From positions 62,001-126,000 of the forward strand of contig JAXGQE010000009.1 in NCBI GenBank assembly GCA_040766585.1: a stretch of 64,000 nucleotides of DNA, in the 5' to 3' direction. Positions 43,729 to 52,643 of this stretch are shown here, piece after piece. Within the stretch, counting starts at the first letter, position 1, and every line of letters begins with the position of its first letter. Below the pieces are notes generated by a model, which saw nothing but the letters and a program-made list of their open reading frames with translations, made no database searches and had not been told where the DNA came from. Source of the DNA: JAXGQE01 sp040766585 (lineage in GTDB: Bacteria; Bacillota; SLNR01). The position numbers and the translations under genes are program-made.

Positions 43729-44214
43729 TCAATAATCTTTCCGAGAACCAAATTCGGCATCTTCAACCCATTCTCGGGGCCGCATCAGCAGAGAAATTAA
43801 TTCATCAAAAAATGAATAGTGATCCTGTTCTTGTCTAACCAGAAACTCAAAAAGCTGTTTGCTCGGTTCATCGTTGGCTTCGATTAACAGCTTTTTATAC
43901 AAATCGATACTCTTCTGCTCCATATCTCGGGCAACAGCATACACTTCCAATTGCCCGGGTACTACATCGTCTTCTCCTTCGTAATCCGCCTTTTTGGAGA
44001 ACAAACTGGTTGAATCGGAATCCAGATCATTCTCATCTCTTGAGGTCTGGAAGTCCGCAAACTTCCTCCTCAATAAATCAGCATGCTTCTTTTCAGCCTC
44101 AGCCAGTAAAACAAAGGCGTCATACAATGCCGTCCCCTGGTTCTTCTCTGCCTGGTCTAAATAGTACTGCTCCCCATCCATTTCCATTTGAATGGCAAAA
44201 GTCAGTTCACTCAT
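43729..44214 (-). CDS. Rubrerythrin-like ferritin-family protein (no rubredoxin domain)
   Basis: This 161-residue protein has two helix pairs with carboxylate and histidine ligands: AIQMEMDGEQYYLDQAE and LLAEAEKKHADLL in the first half, AVARDMEQKSIDLYKKLL and FLVRQEQDHYSFFDEL in the second. Together these give a complete di-iron site of the erythrin type. The C-terminal rubredoxin domain of true rubrerythrin is absent. ATG 44214 follows AAAGGGGGAA; the longer frame (44262) has no site. It probably contributes to peroxide or iron handling. It is upstream of PFOR on the same strand but 290 bp away. Confidence 0.82.
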   Translation of the reverse strand: MSELTFAIQMEMDGEQYYLDQAEKNQGTALYDAFVLLAEAEKKHADLLRRKFADFQTSRDENDLDSDSTSLFSKKADYEGEDDVVPGQLEVYAVARDMEQKSIDLYKKLLIEANDEPSKQLFEFLVRQEQDHYSFFDELISLLMRPREWVEDAEFGSRKDY

Positions 44215-44455
44215 TGCATTATTCCCCCTTTTTGAAACGATTCTTTTGGCATATCGTGCCATCTTAGATCCATTATACCACTTATTGACTCCTTTGATGA
44301 GATCCCTGAAAGACTCTTAGACCAATATTGAAATTATTGCAGTTTGTTGGCAAATAATTGGAATGGTACCACGCACCATCCCAGTTCACTCAAAAACCCT
44401 TTGACCATCGTAATCTCTATATCGGAAAATTCTTATTGAAGAAATTGCTTACCCA

Positions 44456-45583
44456 TTATGTTTTCAGGTATTCCATAAAGAGTCGTTTATTCTCCATGGG
44501 TAATTTTGTGGGTCTCCCCAAATCACTTCTCGAGCCGACTGCTGCTTTGGCTTCAATGAAAATGGGTCCTTTTTTCCCTTCGATTCTGGACAGCACATCA
44601 TCCAGTTCGCCCATGGTTTTTACACTGTATACCTCTCGATACCCGCATCCCCATGCGATCTGTTCCATTTGAATCGTATCAGCCACAGTGGGGGCTCCGC
44701 CAACAGATTCATGGGCACTGTTATTAATCACCACATGAACGAGATTGCTGGGAGATTGTGCCCCAATGACAGCCATGGATCCCATATGCATCAAAAGTGC
44801 TCCATCACCATCAATGCACCAGACCCTGCGCTGGGGTTGGTGACCAGCAATCCCCAAAGCTATGGAAGAACTATGCCCCATGGATCCCACTGTCAGAAAG
44901 TCGCATTGGTGCGACTGACCGTTGTGTTCTCTTACCTCAAACAACTCCCGGGATGTCTTTCCCGTGGTGGAGACAAGCACATCCTCCCTGGCTGCCCCGA
45001 CAATATGCTGAATGATTTCTTCGCGAATTAAACTGTAATCATTCTTGTTCACGATCTCTTCATCATCATGAAGGCTGTCTTTTTTCACGACCAAAGCGAT
45101 ACTTTTCCCTGCATCCAGAAGGGATGAAAATGCTTCCATCCTATTGTCCAGCTGGTGCTCTGCAGTATCTGTATCCAAAATCCAGTACTGAACATTCAGC
45201 ACTTCCAGCAGCGGCAGGGTGATCTCTCCCTGAAACCGATGCTGAGGCTCATCGGTCATGTCCGGCGCACCGCGCCATCCCACCACGTAGACACACGGTA
45301 TTCCGTATACTTTTTCCGATAACAGTGAAACTGCAGGGTTCAGCATATTTCCGATACCGCTGTTTTGCATATAGACACAGGGGACTTTCCCCGTGGCCAG
45401 ATGATACCCCGCAGCCAGTGCAACCGCATTGCCCTCGTTGGCAGCAATCATGTGATTATTGGAGATCCCGTAAGTCCGGATTAAGCAATGAATAAACGGC
45501 TTTAACTGAGAATCCGGGACTCCTGCAAAAAAACGGATACCGTGTTTCTCCAATTGAAAAAGCAATCGGGATACATGCATCAT
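44456..45583 (-). CDS. Phosphonopyruvate decarboxylase-like TPP enzyme
   Basis: This 375-residue TPP enzyme matches phosphonopyruvate/sulfopyruvate decarboxylases: FAGVPDSQLKPFIHCL, NEGNAVALAAGYHLATGKVPCVYMQNSGIGN with the catalytic-type Glu, TGKTSRELFEVRE and the TPP-binding DGDGALLMHMGSMAVIG...NNSAHESVGGAPT. Phosphonopyruvate decarboxylase gives phosphonoacetaldehyde and pulls the PEP mutase reaction forward. No PEP mutase, phosphonoacetaldehyde-converting enzyme or coenzyme M gene is seen within about 15 kb on either side, so the true substrate is open. GGAGGGATC precedes the ATG. It is single, between the exporter genes and the rubrerythrin-like gene. Confidence 0.8.
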   Translation of the reverse strand: MMHVSRLLFQLEKHGIRFFAGVPDSQLKPFIHCLIRTYGISNNHMIAANEGNAVALAAGYHLATGKVPCVYMQNSGIGNMLNPAVSLLSEKVYGIPCVYVVGWRGAPDMTDEPQHRFQGEITLPLLEVLNVQYWILDTDTAEHQLDNRMEAFSSLLDAGKSIALVVKKDSLHDDEEIVNKNDYSLIREEIIQHIVGAAREDVLVSTTGKTSRELFEVREHNGQSHQCDFLTVGSMGHSSSIALGIAGHQPQRRVWCIDGDGALLMHMGSMAVIGAQSPSNLVHVVINNSAHESVGGAPTVADTIQMEQIAWGCGYREVYSVKTMGELDDVLSRIEGKKGPIFIEAKAAVGSRSDLGRPTKLPMENKRLFMEYLKT

Positions 45584-45925
45584 CAGATCCCTCCATCGTT
45601 ATCGCCTTTCACCTGGATCGTATGGCTTTGTATCAATCATTGATGTCTCGGGATCGGAGAATATGCCGGATCTCCCCTTCCGATAAACTTCCTTCTGCCA
45701 TGACTGAGTGCAATCTAGCAGTTCTCCATCAGGCAGTATACTTCCTCTGTTTTCCATTGGATATGGAAAATACCCGCAATGCCCATTCACGCTATGTACA
45801 TTGGTTTTTTATTCTACTTGGATTTTATGAAATTGCTGTCTTAAAATGGGGGTAATCTAGCTGAAAAGATCCCGTGCACTGCCCGATGAGAATGACATCC
45901 CCGGATTCGATGCTTGGATCTTACC
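45584..45925. other. Intergenic stretch without a supported gene
   Basis: 342 bp between the ABC exporter genes and the decarboxylase. Frames of 63 and 77 codons exist but lack ribosome binding sites and recognisable sequence. No clear terminator or promoter pair was found. Confidence 0.5.
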
Positions 45926-47785
45926 TTATGCAGCCAACTCAAACTGGCTGCTGTACAACTCCGCATAGAACCCTCCTTTTGCCATGAGATCCTGGTGATT
46001 TCCACTTTCGATAATACCGCCGTTGTCCATCACCAAAATCAGATCAGCATTTCTAATCGTGGACAGCCTGTGAGCAATTACAAACGATGTGCGCCCGATG
46101 GTTAACCGGTCCATAGCTTCTTGAATCAGAACCTCGGTTCTCGTATCCACTGAACTGGTGGCTTCATCCAAAATCAGCATCGGTGCATTTTGAATCATGG
46201 CCCGTGCAATGGTGACCAGCTGCCTCTGTCCCTGGGAAAGATTCGCACTGTCATTCAGCGGAGTATCATACCCTTCTGGCAGTGTACGGATAAAGTGATG
46301 CAGTCCCACTGCTTTGCATGCATCCTGAACCTGTTCATCGGTGACTCCTTCTTTGCAGTACACAATATTCTCTTTGATGGTTCCTTCAAACAGCCAGGTG
46401 TCCTGCAAAACCATGCCGAACTGTTCGTGGACATTCTCCCGCGGAACAGCATGGGTCGGGACCCCGTCTATGAGAATCTCGCCATCATCCAATTCGTAAA
46501 AGCGCATGAGTAGATTGACAATGGTGGTTTTTCCTGCACCGGTTGGCCCGACAATAGCGACTTTCTGCCCTGGGTGAATGTGAGCAGAAAAGTCGTGAAT
46601 AATAATTTTGTCCGAGGTGTAGCCAAATTTTACATTGCGAAATTCCACATCGCCTCTGACTTTCTGCAGTACTTTAGTTTTCTGGCTTTCGTCCGCCATC
46701 TCTTCTTCATCAAAAAATTCAAATACACGTTCGCTGGCAGCTGCGGTTCGCTGCATGTTCTGCAAAGCCTGAGCCAGCTGAGAAAGCGGCTGTGTAAACA
46801 GACGGATATACATCATAAAGGCCACAATTACACCAAAACTGATACTGCCGTTTTTGGTAAGTACAGCGCCCACCACGCTGACCGCCACATAGCCGAAATT
46901 CCCTACAAATGTCATTAGCGGCATCATTAATCCGGACATAAACTGGCTTCGCCAACCGCTGTCGTACAGCGATTCGTTGACCCCTTCGAAAACGCGTATG
47001 GCTTCTTTCCCCCCATTGTACGCTTTCACCACATTGTGGCCCGAAAAAACCTCTTCCACCTGGCCATTGGCCGCGCCCAGGTCATCTTGCTGCCGCTTAA
47101 AATATTTCTGAGATTTTCCCATAATAGTAATCATCAGTACAAAGCCAACTAAGCTGGATACAATTGCCACCAGAGCCATGATCCAGCTGTTGTAAAACAT
47201 CATAATGATGGCTCCAACAAACATGGTGGATGAAGAAACCAGAGTACCGATACTTTGGTTCATCGTTTGCCCGATGGTATCCACGTCATTGGTCACTCGG
47301 CTCTGCACATCGCCGAAACTGACACGGTCAAAGTATTTGAGAGGCAGCCGGTTGATCTTCTGCGATATGCCCGTCCGCATATTCCGGCTGACCCTCTGTG
47401 TCACCGTTGCCATAATATAGCTTTGTATAAAACTCAATCCCATAGAACCCAGGTAGAAACCCACCAGCTGATAAGCAATTTGGGCGATGACCGCCAGATC
47501 AATGGCCCCAAGGACTGGCTCACCGTTTACAATGGCAGGTAGCCCTTTCATAATCTCGTTGGTCATGACTTTCAGTCGATCCGGACTGATAATCTGAAGC
47601 AGAGTCCCAAAGGCCGCCAATGCCAGCGCGATCATGACAGCAGGCAAATACTTTCTGCAATAGACAATCAACCGGCCCCACGTTTCTGCAAAATTCTTCG
47701 GTCTTTCTACCGGCCCACGGCCCATTGGACCACCGGCCATTGGCCCTCTGCCCACGGATGATTGATTCGATGTATGTTCCGTCAT
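45926..47785 (-). CDS. ABC exporter half-transporter, consensus-site subunit
   Basis: This 619-residue protein has an N-terminal Gly/Pro/Arg-rich tail (GRGPMAGGPMGRGPVERP), six membrane helices (about 50-350) and an ATPase with Walker A GPTGAGKTT, signature NLSQGQRQL, Walker B MLILDEATSSVD (with catalytic Glu) and H-loop AHRLSTI. With the upstream gene it forms a heterodimeric multidrug or lipid exporter of the LmrCD/BmrCD type. Its ATG overlaps the stop of the upstream subunit gene (ATGA), so they are coupled. The MarR gene in front suggests control by an exported toxic compound. Confidence 0.9.
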   Translation of the reverse strand: MTEHTSNQSSVGRGPMAGGPMGRGPVERPKNFAETWGRLIVYCRKYLPAVMIALALAAFGTLLQIISPDRLKVMTNEIMKGLPAIVNGEPVLGAIDLAVIAQIAYQLVGFYLGSMGLSFIQSYIMATVTQRVSRNMRTGISQKINRLPLKYFDRVSFGDVQSRVTNDVDTIGQTMNQSIGTLVSSSTMFVGAIIMMFYNSWIMALVAIVSSLVGFVLMITIMGKSQKYFKRQQDDLGAANGQVEEVFSGHNVVKAYNGGKEAIRVFEGVNESLYDSGWRSQFMSGLMMPLMTFVGNFGYVAVSVVGAVLTKNGSISFGVIVAFMMYIRLFTQPLSQLAQALQNMQRTAAASERVFEFFDEEEMADESQKTKVLQKVRGDVEFRNVKFGYTSDKIIIHDFSAHIHPGQKVAIVGPTGAGKTTIVNLLMRFYELDDGEILIDGVPTHAVPRENVHEQFGMVLQDTWLFEGTIKENIVYCKEGVTDEQVQDACKAVGLHHFIRTLPEGYDTPLNDSANLSQGQRQLVTIARAMIQNAPMLILDEATSSVDTRTEVLIQEAMDRLTIGRTSFVIAHRLSTIRNADLILVMDNGGIIESGNHQDLMAKGGFYAELYSSQFELAA

Positions 47786-49542
47786 GATGCAAGCTCCTCC
47801 TCACTCAACTGGCTCAACGCAATCTGCCGGTATACTTCACAGTCCCGCAGCAAATCTTTGTGCTTACCTCGTCCAACCACTTTCCCTTCGTCCAGCACGA
47901 TAATCTGATCCGCATCCATGATGGTTCCAATCCGCTGCGCCACAATCATGGTTGTTACACCCGCAGTTTCCTTTTTCAGCATGGTACGAAGCACTCGATC
48001 CGTTTTGTAATCCAGCGCGGAAAAGCTATCATCGAAGATGTAAATCTCCGGTTTACGGCAGACCGCACGAGCAATGGCCAGACGCTGTTTTTGACCGCCC
48101 GAGAGATTCGCTCCTCCCTGAGCAATAAGGGCATCGTAACCGCCTTCCATACTCTGGACAAAATCCTCGCTTTGGGCAATTGCTACAGCTTTTTGAATCT
48201 CCTGGGCAGAGAAAGATTCCCTGCCATTATCCCCATACCCCACATTGGATGTAACCGATCCTTTAAAAAGCACTGCCCGCTGAGGGACATAGCCGATTAC
48301 ATTGTGCAGTGCTTCCTGCGTATACTCCTTGACATTTAAACCGTTCACCAGTACTTCTCCATCCGTCACATCGTAAAAGCGCGGGACCAGGTTGATTAAT
48401 GTAGACTTTCCGCTCCCAGTGGAACCAATAAATGCAATGGTCTCCCCCTGGTTGACAGAAAAGCTCACATCTGTCAGGACGGCTTCAGCTGCATGAGGAT
48501 AGCGGAAAGTAACGTGATTGAATTGAACCTCGCCCTTTTTCCCATCGATACCCTTTGTGTGTGTTCCATCGACTATGGTAGGTTCCGTATCCAGCACCTC
48601 ATTCAGCCGTTTGGCAGATACACTGGCCCGAGGCAGAATGAAAAAAATCATCACCAGCATCAAGAACGACATCACAACCTGCATGGCATAGCTGGAAAAG
48701 ACCACCATGTTGGAAAAAAGAATGAGCCTATCGGCCGCCCCGGCAGCGTCAATGAGATAAGCACCAATCCAATAAATGGCCAAAGAAAGCCCGTTCATAA
48801 TCATCATCATCACCGGCATCATAAAAGCCATGGCCCGGCTGGTAAAGAGCTGGGTATCCGTTAATTCTTTGTTGGCAGCTTCAAATTTTGCTTCCTGATA
48901 ATCCTCCGCATTGTAGGCTCTTACCACCCGAAGTCCGGTTAAATTTTCACGGGTAACCCGATTCATATTGTCGGTTAAGATCTGCATTTTTCTAAATTTC
49001 GGTAGAACAAAAAACATAGCGAAGCCAATAAGAATGACCAGCACACCGACAGCTGCCGCAGTAGTAATCGTCCACTCGAATCCTTTACCGGCAATTTTTG
49101 TTATCGCCCACACAACCATAATCGGGGCACGAAGGATCAGCATCAGCCCCATGGTAATCAGCATTTGTACCTGGGTAATATCGTTGGTGGAACGGGTAAT
49201 CAGGCTGTCTGTGGAAAAACGATTGATCTCCTCCATGGAAAAGGACTCCACTTTCTGAAACAGAAGGCTGCGCACCCGTTTTGAAAAAGCAGCTGCTATC
49301 CGAGCCACCAGAAAGCCGATAATCACGGATGCCACAATGCTTCCCAATGTGCAAAGGAGCATTTTCCCTCCGGCAATCCAAATCTCACTCAATGCACTGC
49401 CCGGCGTTTGTGTCAGGATGGTAATCTCAGCCATGAAATCCGGCATTTTTAAGTCCAGCCATACCTGTATCACAACAAAGACCAAAACAAAAAAAGCCAT
49501 CTGCCATTCTTTCGGTTTAAGGTACTTGAAAATTCTAACCAC
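47782..49542 (-). CDS. ABC exporter half-transporter, degenerate-site subunit
   Basis: With GTG 49542 as start, the protein has 586 residues: six helices and an ATPase with Walker A GSTGSGKST, signature NLSGGQKQR and Walker B IYIFDDSFSALD. The catalytic Glu after Walker B is replaced by Asp (FDDS rather than DEA/DEP), as in the degenerate site of heterodimeric exporters. The GTG start is preferred because GAGGAGG lies 7 nt upstream; the frame runs on to 49587 without a site. Its partner is the next gene, with a 4-bp overlap. The physiological substrate is unknown. Confidence 0.9.
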   Translation of the reverse strand: MVRIFKYLKPKEWQMAFFVLVFVVIQVWLDLKMPDFMAEITILTQTPGSALSEIWIAGGKMLLCTLGSIVASVIIGFLVARIAAAFSKRVRSLLFQKVESFSMEEINRFSTDSLITRSTNDITQVQMLITMGLMLILRAPIMVVWAITKIAGKGFEWTITTAAAVGVLVILIGFAMFFVLPKFRKMQILTDNMNRVTRENLTGLRVVRAYNAEDYQEAKFEAANKELTDTQLFTSRAMAFMMPVMMMIMNGLSLAIYWIGAYLIDAAGAADRLILFSNMVVFSSYAMQVVMSFLMLVMIFFILPRASVSAKRLNEVLDTEPTIVDGTHTKGIDGKKGEVQFNHVTFRYPHAAEAVLTDVSFSVNQGETIAFIGSTGSGKSTLINLVPRFYDVTDGEVLVNGLNVKEYTQEALHNVIGYVPQRAVLFKGSVTSNVGYGDNGRESFSAQEIQKAVAIAQSEDFVQSMEGGYDALIAQGGANLSGGQKQRLAIARAVCRKPEIYIFDDSFSALDYKTDRVLRTMLKKETAGVTTMIVAQRIGTIMDADQIIVLDEGKVVGRGKHKDLLRDCEVYRQIALSQLSEEELAS

Positions 49543-49651
49543 GGATGTGCCTCCTCTGGAACCTAGTTCCATGTGATCCCATTCCATATACAGCCTTTAC
49601 AAGGACTGATTTCATTCCCTGTAAGCAGTTCTTCACGACCGTTCAATCGAA

Positions 49652-50131
49652 TTATTCCATCCACATGTGTTCGTTGTCGAGCATAGAATGCGCTATCTCA
49701 GTGAATAGTGTAGCCAGACATACGAACTGCCTTGCGTTTTCCAAACCCATTTCAGTAAGTATGGCGGACAGATATCTGTGTTTTCGATGAATCATCTCGA
49801 CGATCCGATCATGCCCTGCCTGTGTTATGGAAACCAGAATATTCCGTCGATCCGATGGATCAATCTCTCTGCAAACCAGACCCTTGCTTTCAAGGCTTTT
49901 CAAAGCAGCAGAAATTCGAGCCGTACTGCTTCCCATCGCTTCACTAAGTTCAGAAGGAAGCACTGTGGTATCCTTTTCGTAAAGGTATTTCAAAATAAAA
50001 ATCTCCCCTTTGGAAGAACGGGTTAACTTATCGATGACTCTTCCGCTTTTGGAACCTCCGTGGGAAACCAGTTTTTCCAGAGCATCCACCATTTCTTCGA
50101 CACTGTTCAATATGCCCACCTCCTTCACCAT
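49652..50131 (-). CDS. MarR-family regulator of the ABC exporter
   Basis: This 159-residue winged-helix protein has the MarR DNA-binding core: STARISAALKSLESKGLVCREIDPSDRRNILVSITQAGHDRI, with the D-x-R-x(3)-V-x-LT wing variant. The N- and C-terminal helices form the dimer interface. It is the first gene of a MarR-ABC-ABC unit, 110 bp before the first exporter gene, the usual arrangement for a repressor relieved by the exported drug. Confidence 0.88.
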   Translation of the reverse strand: MVKEVGILNSVEEMVDALEKLVSHGGSKSGRVIDKLTRSSKGEIFILKYLYEKDTTVLPSELSEAMGSSTARISAALKSLESKGLVCREIDPSDRRNILVSITQAGHDRIVEMIHRKHRYLSAILTEMGLENARQFVCLATLFTEIAHSMLDNEHMWME

Positions 50132-50166
50132 GATTGAGTAACCTGAATTTTATTAACACTATTAGC

Positions 50167-50196
50167 ACTATACGGTATTAACTATCCCAGTGTCAA
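50167..50196 (-). promoter_or_regulatory. Promoter of the MarR-ABC exporter operon
   Basis: Minus strand TTGACA (50191-50196), 18-bp spacer, TATAGT (50167-50172). The surrounding TTAATA..TATTAA and repeated ACTAT elements (50150-50182) form an AT-rich imperfect dyad suited to MarR binding. Confidence 0.5.
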
Positions 50197-50351
50197 GCGT
50201 CAATTTATTGCCCAATCAGTGTTTCATGCTCTGAAAATACTCAATCTGAGGCATTAGAAGCCGTTTTAGTACATGCATCACTTCGATGAGAGAAGGCGTC
50301 TGAAATCTCAGATCATCTCGACCCATCGATCCGGTCGTTCACAACGTGCAA

Positions 50352-50383
50352 AGAAAAGATACTGAAGCATCTGCTTCAGTATC
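50352..50383 (-). terminator. Terminator of the 2-hydroxyacid dehydrogenase gene
   Basis: GATACTGAAGCA / TGCTTCAGTATC, a perfect 12-bp inverted repeat with a 2-bp centre (50358-50383), followed in the minus transcript by TTTTCTTT. It lies 18 bp beyond the stop codon at 50402. Confidence 0.75.
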
Positions 50384-50401
50384 CGTTGGATTCGATGAAT
50401 C

Positions 50402-51371
50402 TTAATACCGACGCTTCTTATCCACGAAAGTCGGCAGGGGTTCTCCCTTCCGGTAAGCCCGCAGGTTTTCCAAGAAGACCTGAATAATTCTTTCACTGGT
50501 CAGATGGGAGTCTGTTTCTGATGCAATGTGGGGTGTCAGGATCAGATTGTCCAGCTGCCATAATTCACTGTCCGGGGGTAAGGGTTCAGGGTCAACGACG
50601 TCCAGACCCGCTCCAGCAATCCAATGTTCGCGCAGTGCCTGGATCAAGGCATCACTCTGAATAATCTTTCCACGGGCAATATTGACCAAAAAAGCAGTGG
50701 GTTTCATCATCTGCAGCTCTCGTGATCCGATCATCCCTTCCGTCTCTTTGTCAGAGCTGCTGCCACCACCACAAAATCGGATTTTTGCAGCAGATAATCC
50801 ATTTCGTCCGCCGCTAGCAACACGTCCACATTGGGCTCAGCCTGGTTCCGGGGTTTCTGTGTGGCTATGACTTCCATACCATAAGCCAGTTTCGCCTTTC
50901 GGGCGATCATCCGGCCGATACTTCCCATGCCAATGATTCCGATGGCCTTCCCTTCCATCTCACTGGCAGGCCCACGTTTCCACAGTCCCATGTGCTGGTT
51001 GTGATTGTAAAGAGGCAGTCCCCGGGATAGGGCTGACAAAAGCATCATCGTGTGTTCCGATACGGGAATGTCAAATACGCCTCGAGAGTTGGAAAGCAGC
51101 ACAGAGCTCTCAATGAACTCCGGGTGCAGCATCGCATCGACACCAGCACTGAGAGCATGCACCCATTTCAGTTTTTTAGCCGCAGATAGAGATCCCTGGG
51201 GAAATAGACCATGGGAGCGGCTACCACTTCAACTTCCGATATAATTTCGCCTACAGCGGCTGGGTTCCGAGCATGATGCAGAACCAACCCGGGTTCTGCA
51301 GATTCGATCCTCACCCTGTGATGGTCATTCAGACTACCGATGTATAAGATCTTCGGTTCCTTGTTATTCAA
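50402..51371 (-). pseudogene. D-isomer-specific 2-hydroxyacid dehydrogenase broken by two single-base deletions
   Basis: Three frames make one protein of about 322 residues. Part 1 (TTG 51371 after GAGGAGG) has the N-terminal catalytic half. Part 2 has VHALSAGVDAM, SEHTMMLLSALSR and the NAD loop GIIGMGSIGRMIARKA. Part 3 has VNIARGKIIQSDAL (catalytic Arg), GLDVVDPEPLPPDSELW and the catalytic His in LTPHIASETDSHL. Break 1 is near 51170 (CTG-CG(x)-GCT-AAA-AAA-CTG). Break 2 is near 50735, where ACAAAG-AGACGG should contain one more A (ACAAAAGAGACGG), a homopolymer loss. The enzyme would reduce a 2-oxoacid with NADH. It is either a recent pseudogene or, more likely, a good gene hit by sequencing errors. 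Confidence 0.8.
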
Positions 51372-51745
51372 ATGTCAACCTCCTCGTAGTAATTTTTGTC
51401 TATCCAGTGGATAGCTGTTCATGGTAAGTTATGTAGAAGGGTCGATCGTGTTTATGAAGGAAAAGGATCATCGCCGTACCTAGATTGCTTATGATTCTAT
51501 GATCTTGTCGGCAGTTCAGTCAAAGAGTCATTCCAGTCCATAAATGTCCTTCTGATTATCCATGTGGAAGTAGAACTGCTCATTTTGTTCTTGGGAATCA
51601 TCCGAGTTCTCTGAAAAAATCTTGGCGGAGTCATGTACACAACATTCAAATTACGACATGGACTTCATTACACGCCATTGCAGTCTGTGTTCGTATAATT
51701 GAAGTGCAATGTTCTTTTCACAGACACACTCCCCTAAACGCAGGT
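51372..51745. other. Intergenic stretch without a supported gene
   Basis: 374 bp between the dehydrogenase start and the 3' end of the next SDR gene. I see only the GAGGAGG ribosome binding site at the left edge and short unsupported frames. No hairpin with a T-run is evident. Confidence 0.5.
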
Positions 51746-52531
51746 CTATATCAATTTGTCTTTGCGCATACTTCCTGTCATAAAACGCCAGAGCACCTTT
51801 CTGTTTGTAAGCCAATTAATCTGAGCATCGTTCTTCGTGTTGCTGAGTATTCTTGGTATGAAAAATTTTGCGACTGTATCCGGTCGATCGGCCAGTAAAT
51901 TGAATATCCGGATAAATGCCTGATCCTCCATAACTTCTGATGTTTTCCCATCCGGTGACTTTGTAATGAAATCAGTCAACACCATGCCGGGGGATAATCG
52001 ACCCGCAATAACTCCGGTCCCTTTCAGTTCTTTGGCTAACCCGCGCATAAAATAGGTCAGTGCACTTTTTGTGGCACCGTATAAAATTGTCTTGATTTGA
52101 ATCATTTTATTGGAGCCAAGACCCTCCATACTGTAAATTGCACCGTGCTCCTGTTTCAACATTTCTGTAGCCGCAACCTGAGAACCAAATATCATGCCGA
52201 GAATATTGGTTTTGATCACATTCTCGGTGTACCTTTCACCCGTTTCCCACGAGAACATGTGGGGGGCATTTTGTCCCGCATTATTAATCCAGATATCGAT
52301 CCGGCCCCATTTGGCAGCCGACACATCCCACAAATGCTGCAAATCGGATTTTTCCTGCACGTTGCAGGGAACATACATGTATTTTCCTTCATACGACGAT
52401 ATTGCATTCATGGGCTGCTCTGCCAGTGTATCCCCCCTGCCGGACAATGTCACATGGCATCCTTCCTTTAAGAATTCCATGGCCATTGAAAATCCGATAC
52501 CCCGAGTACTGCCTGTGATCACAACATTCTT
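51746..52531 (-). CDS. Short-chain dehydrogenase/reductase
   Basis: This 261-residue protein (TTG start 52531, 7 nt after GAGGAGG; ATG 52555 is an alternative) has the SDR nucleotide loop ITGSTRGIGFSMA, an Arg after beta-2 (LSGRGDT) that suggests NADP(H), INNAGQN and an active-site Tyr/Lys in LYGATKSALTYF. The Ser lies in AIYSMEGLGS. The C-terminal part has RLSPGMVLTDF, then a longer extension than usual (SNTKNDAQINWLTNRK). Substrate is unknown. It shares its strand with the downstream hydroxyacid dehydrogenase, but a 374-bp gap makes an operon unlikely. Confidence 0.82.
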   Translation of the reverse strand, partial: KNVVITGSTRGIGFSMAMEFLKEGCHVTLSGRGDTLAEQPMNAISSYEGKYMYVPCNVQEKSDLQHLWDVSAAKWGRIDIWINNAGQNAPHMFSWETGERYTENVIKTNILGMIFGSQVAATEMLKQEHGAIYSMEGLGSNKMIQIKTILYGATKSALTYFMRGLAKELKGTGVIAGRLSPGMVLTDFITKSPDGKTSEVMEDQAFIRIFNLLADRPDTVAKFFIPRILSNTKNDAQINWLTNRKVLWRFMTGSMRKDKLI

Positions 52532-52643
52532 CAATGGAAATCCTCCTCTCTTCATGCATATTGATGCCATCACTGCATTCTATCGTGCGTCGTTATACCC
52601 CTTAAAAAGATCTACCTGGCTCCCCCGGGTGATGCGGATACGG

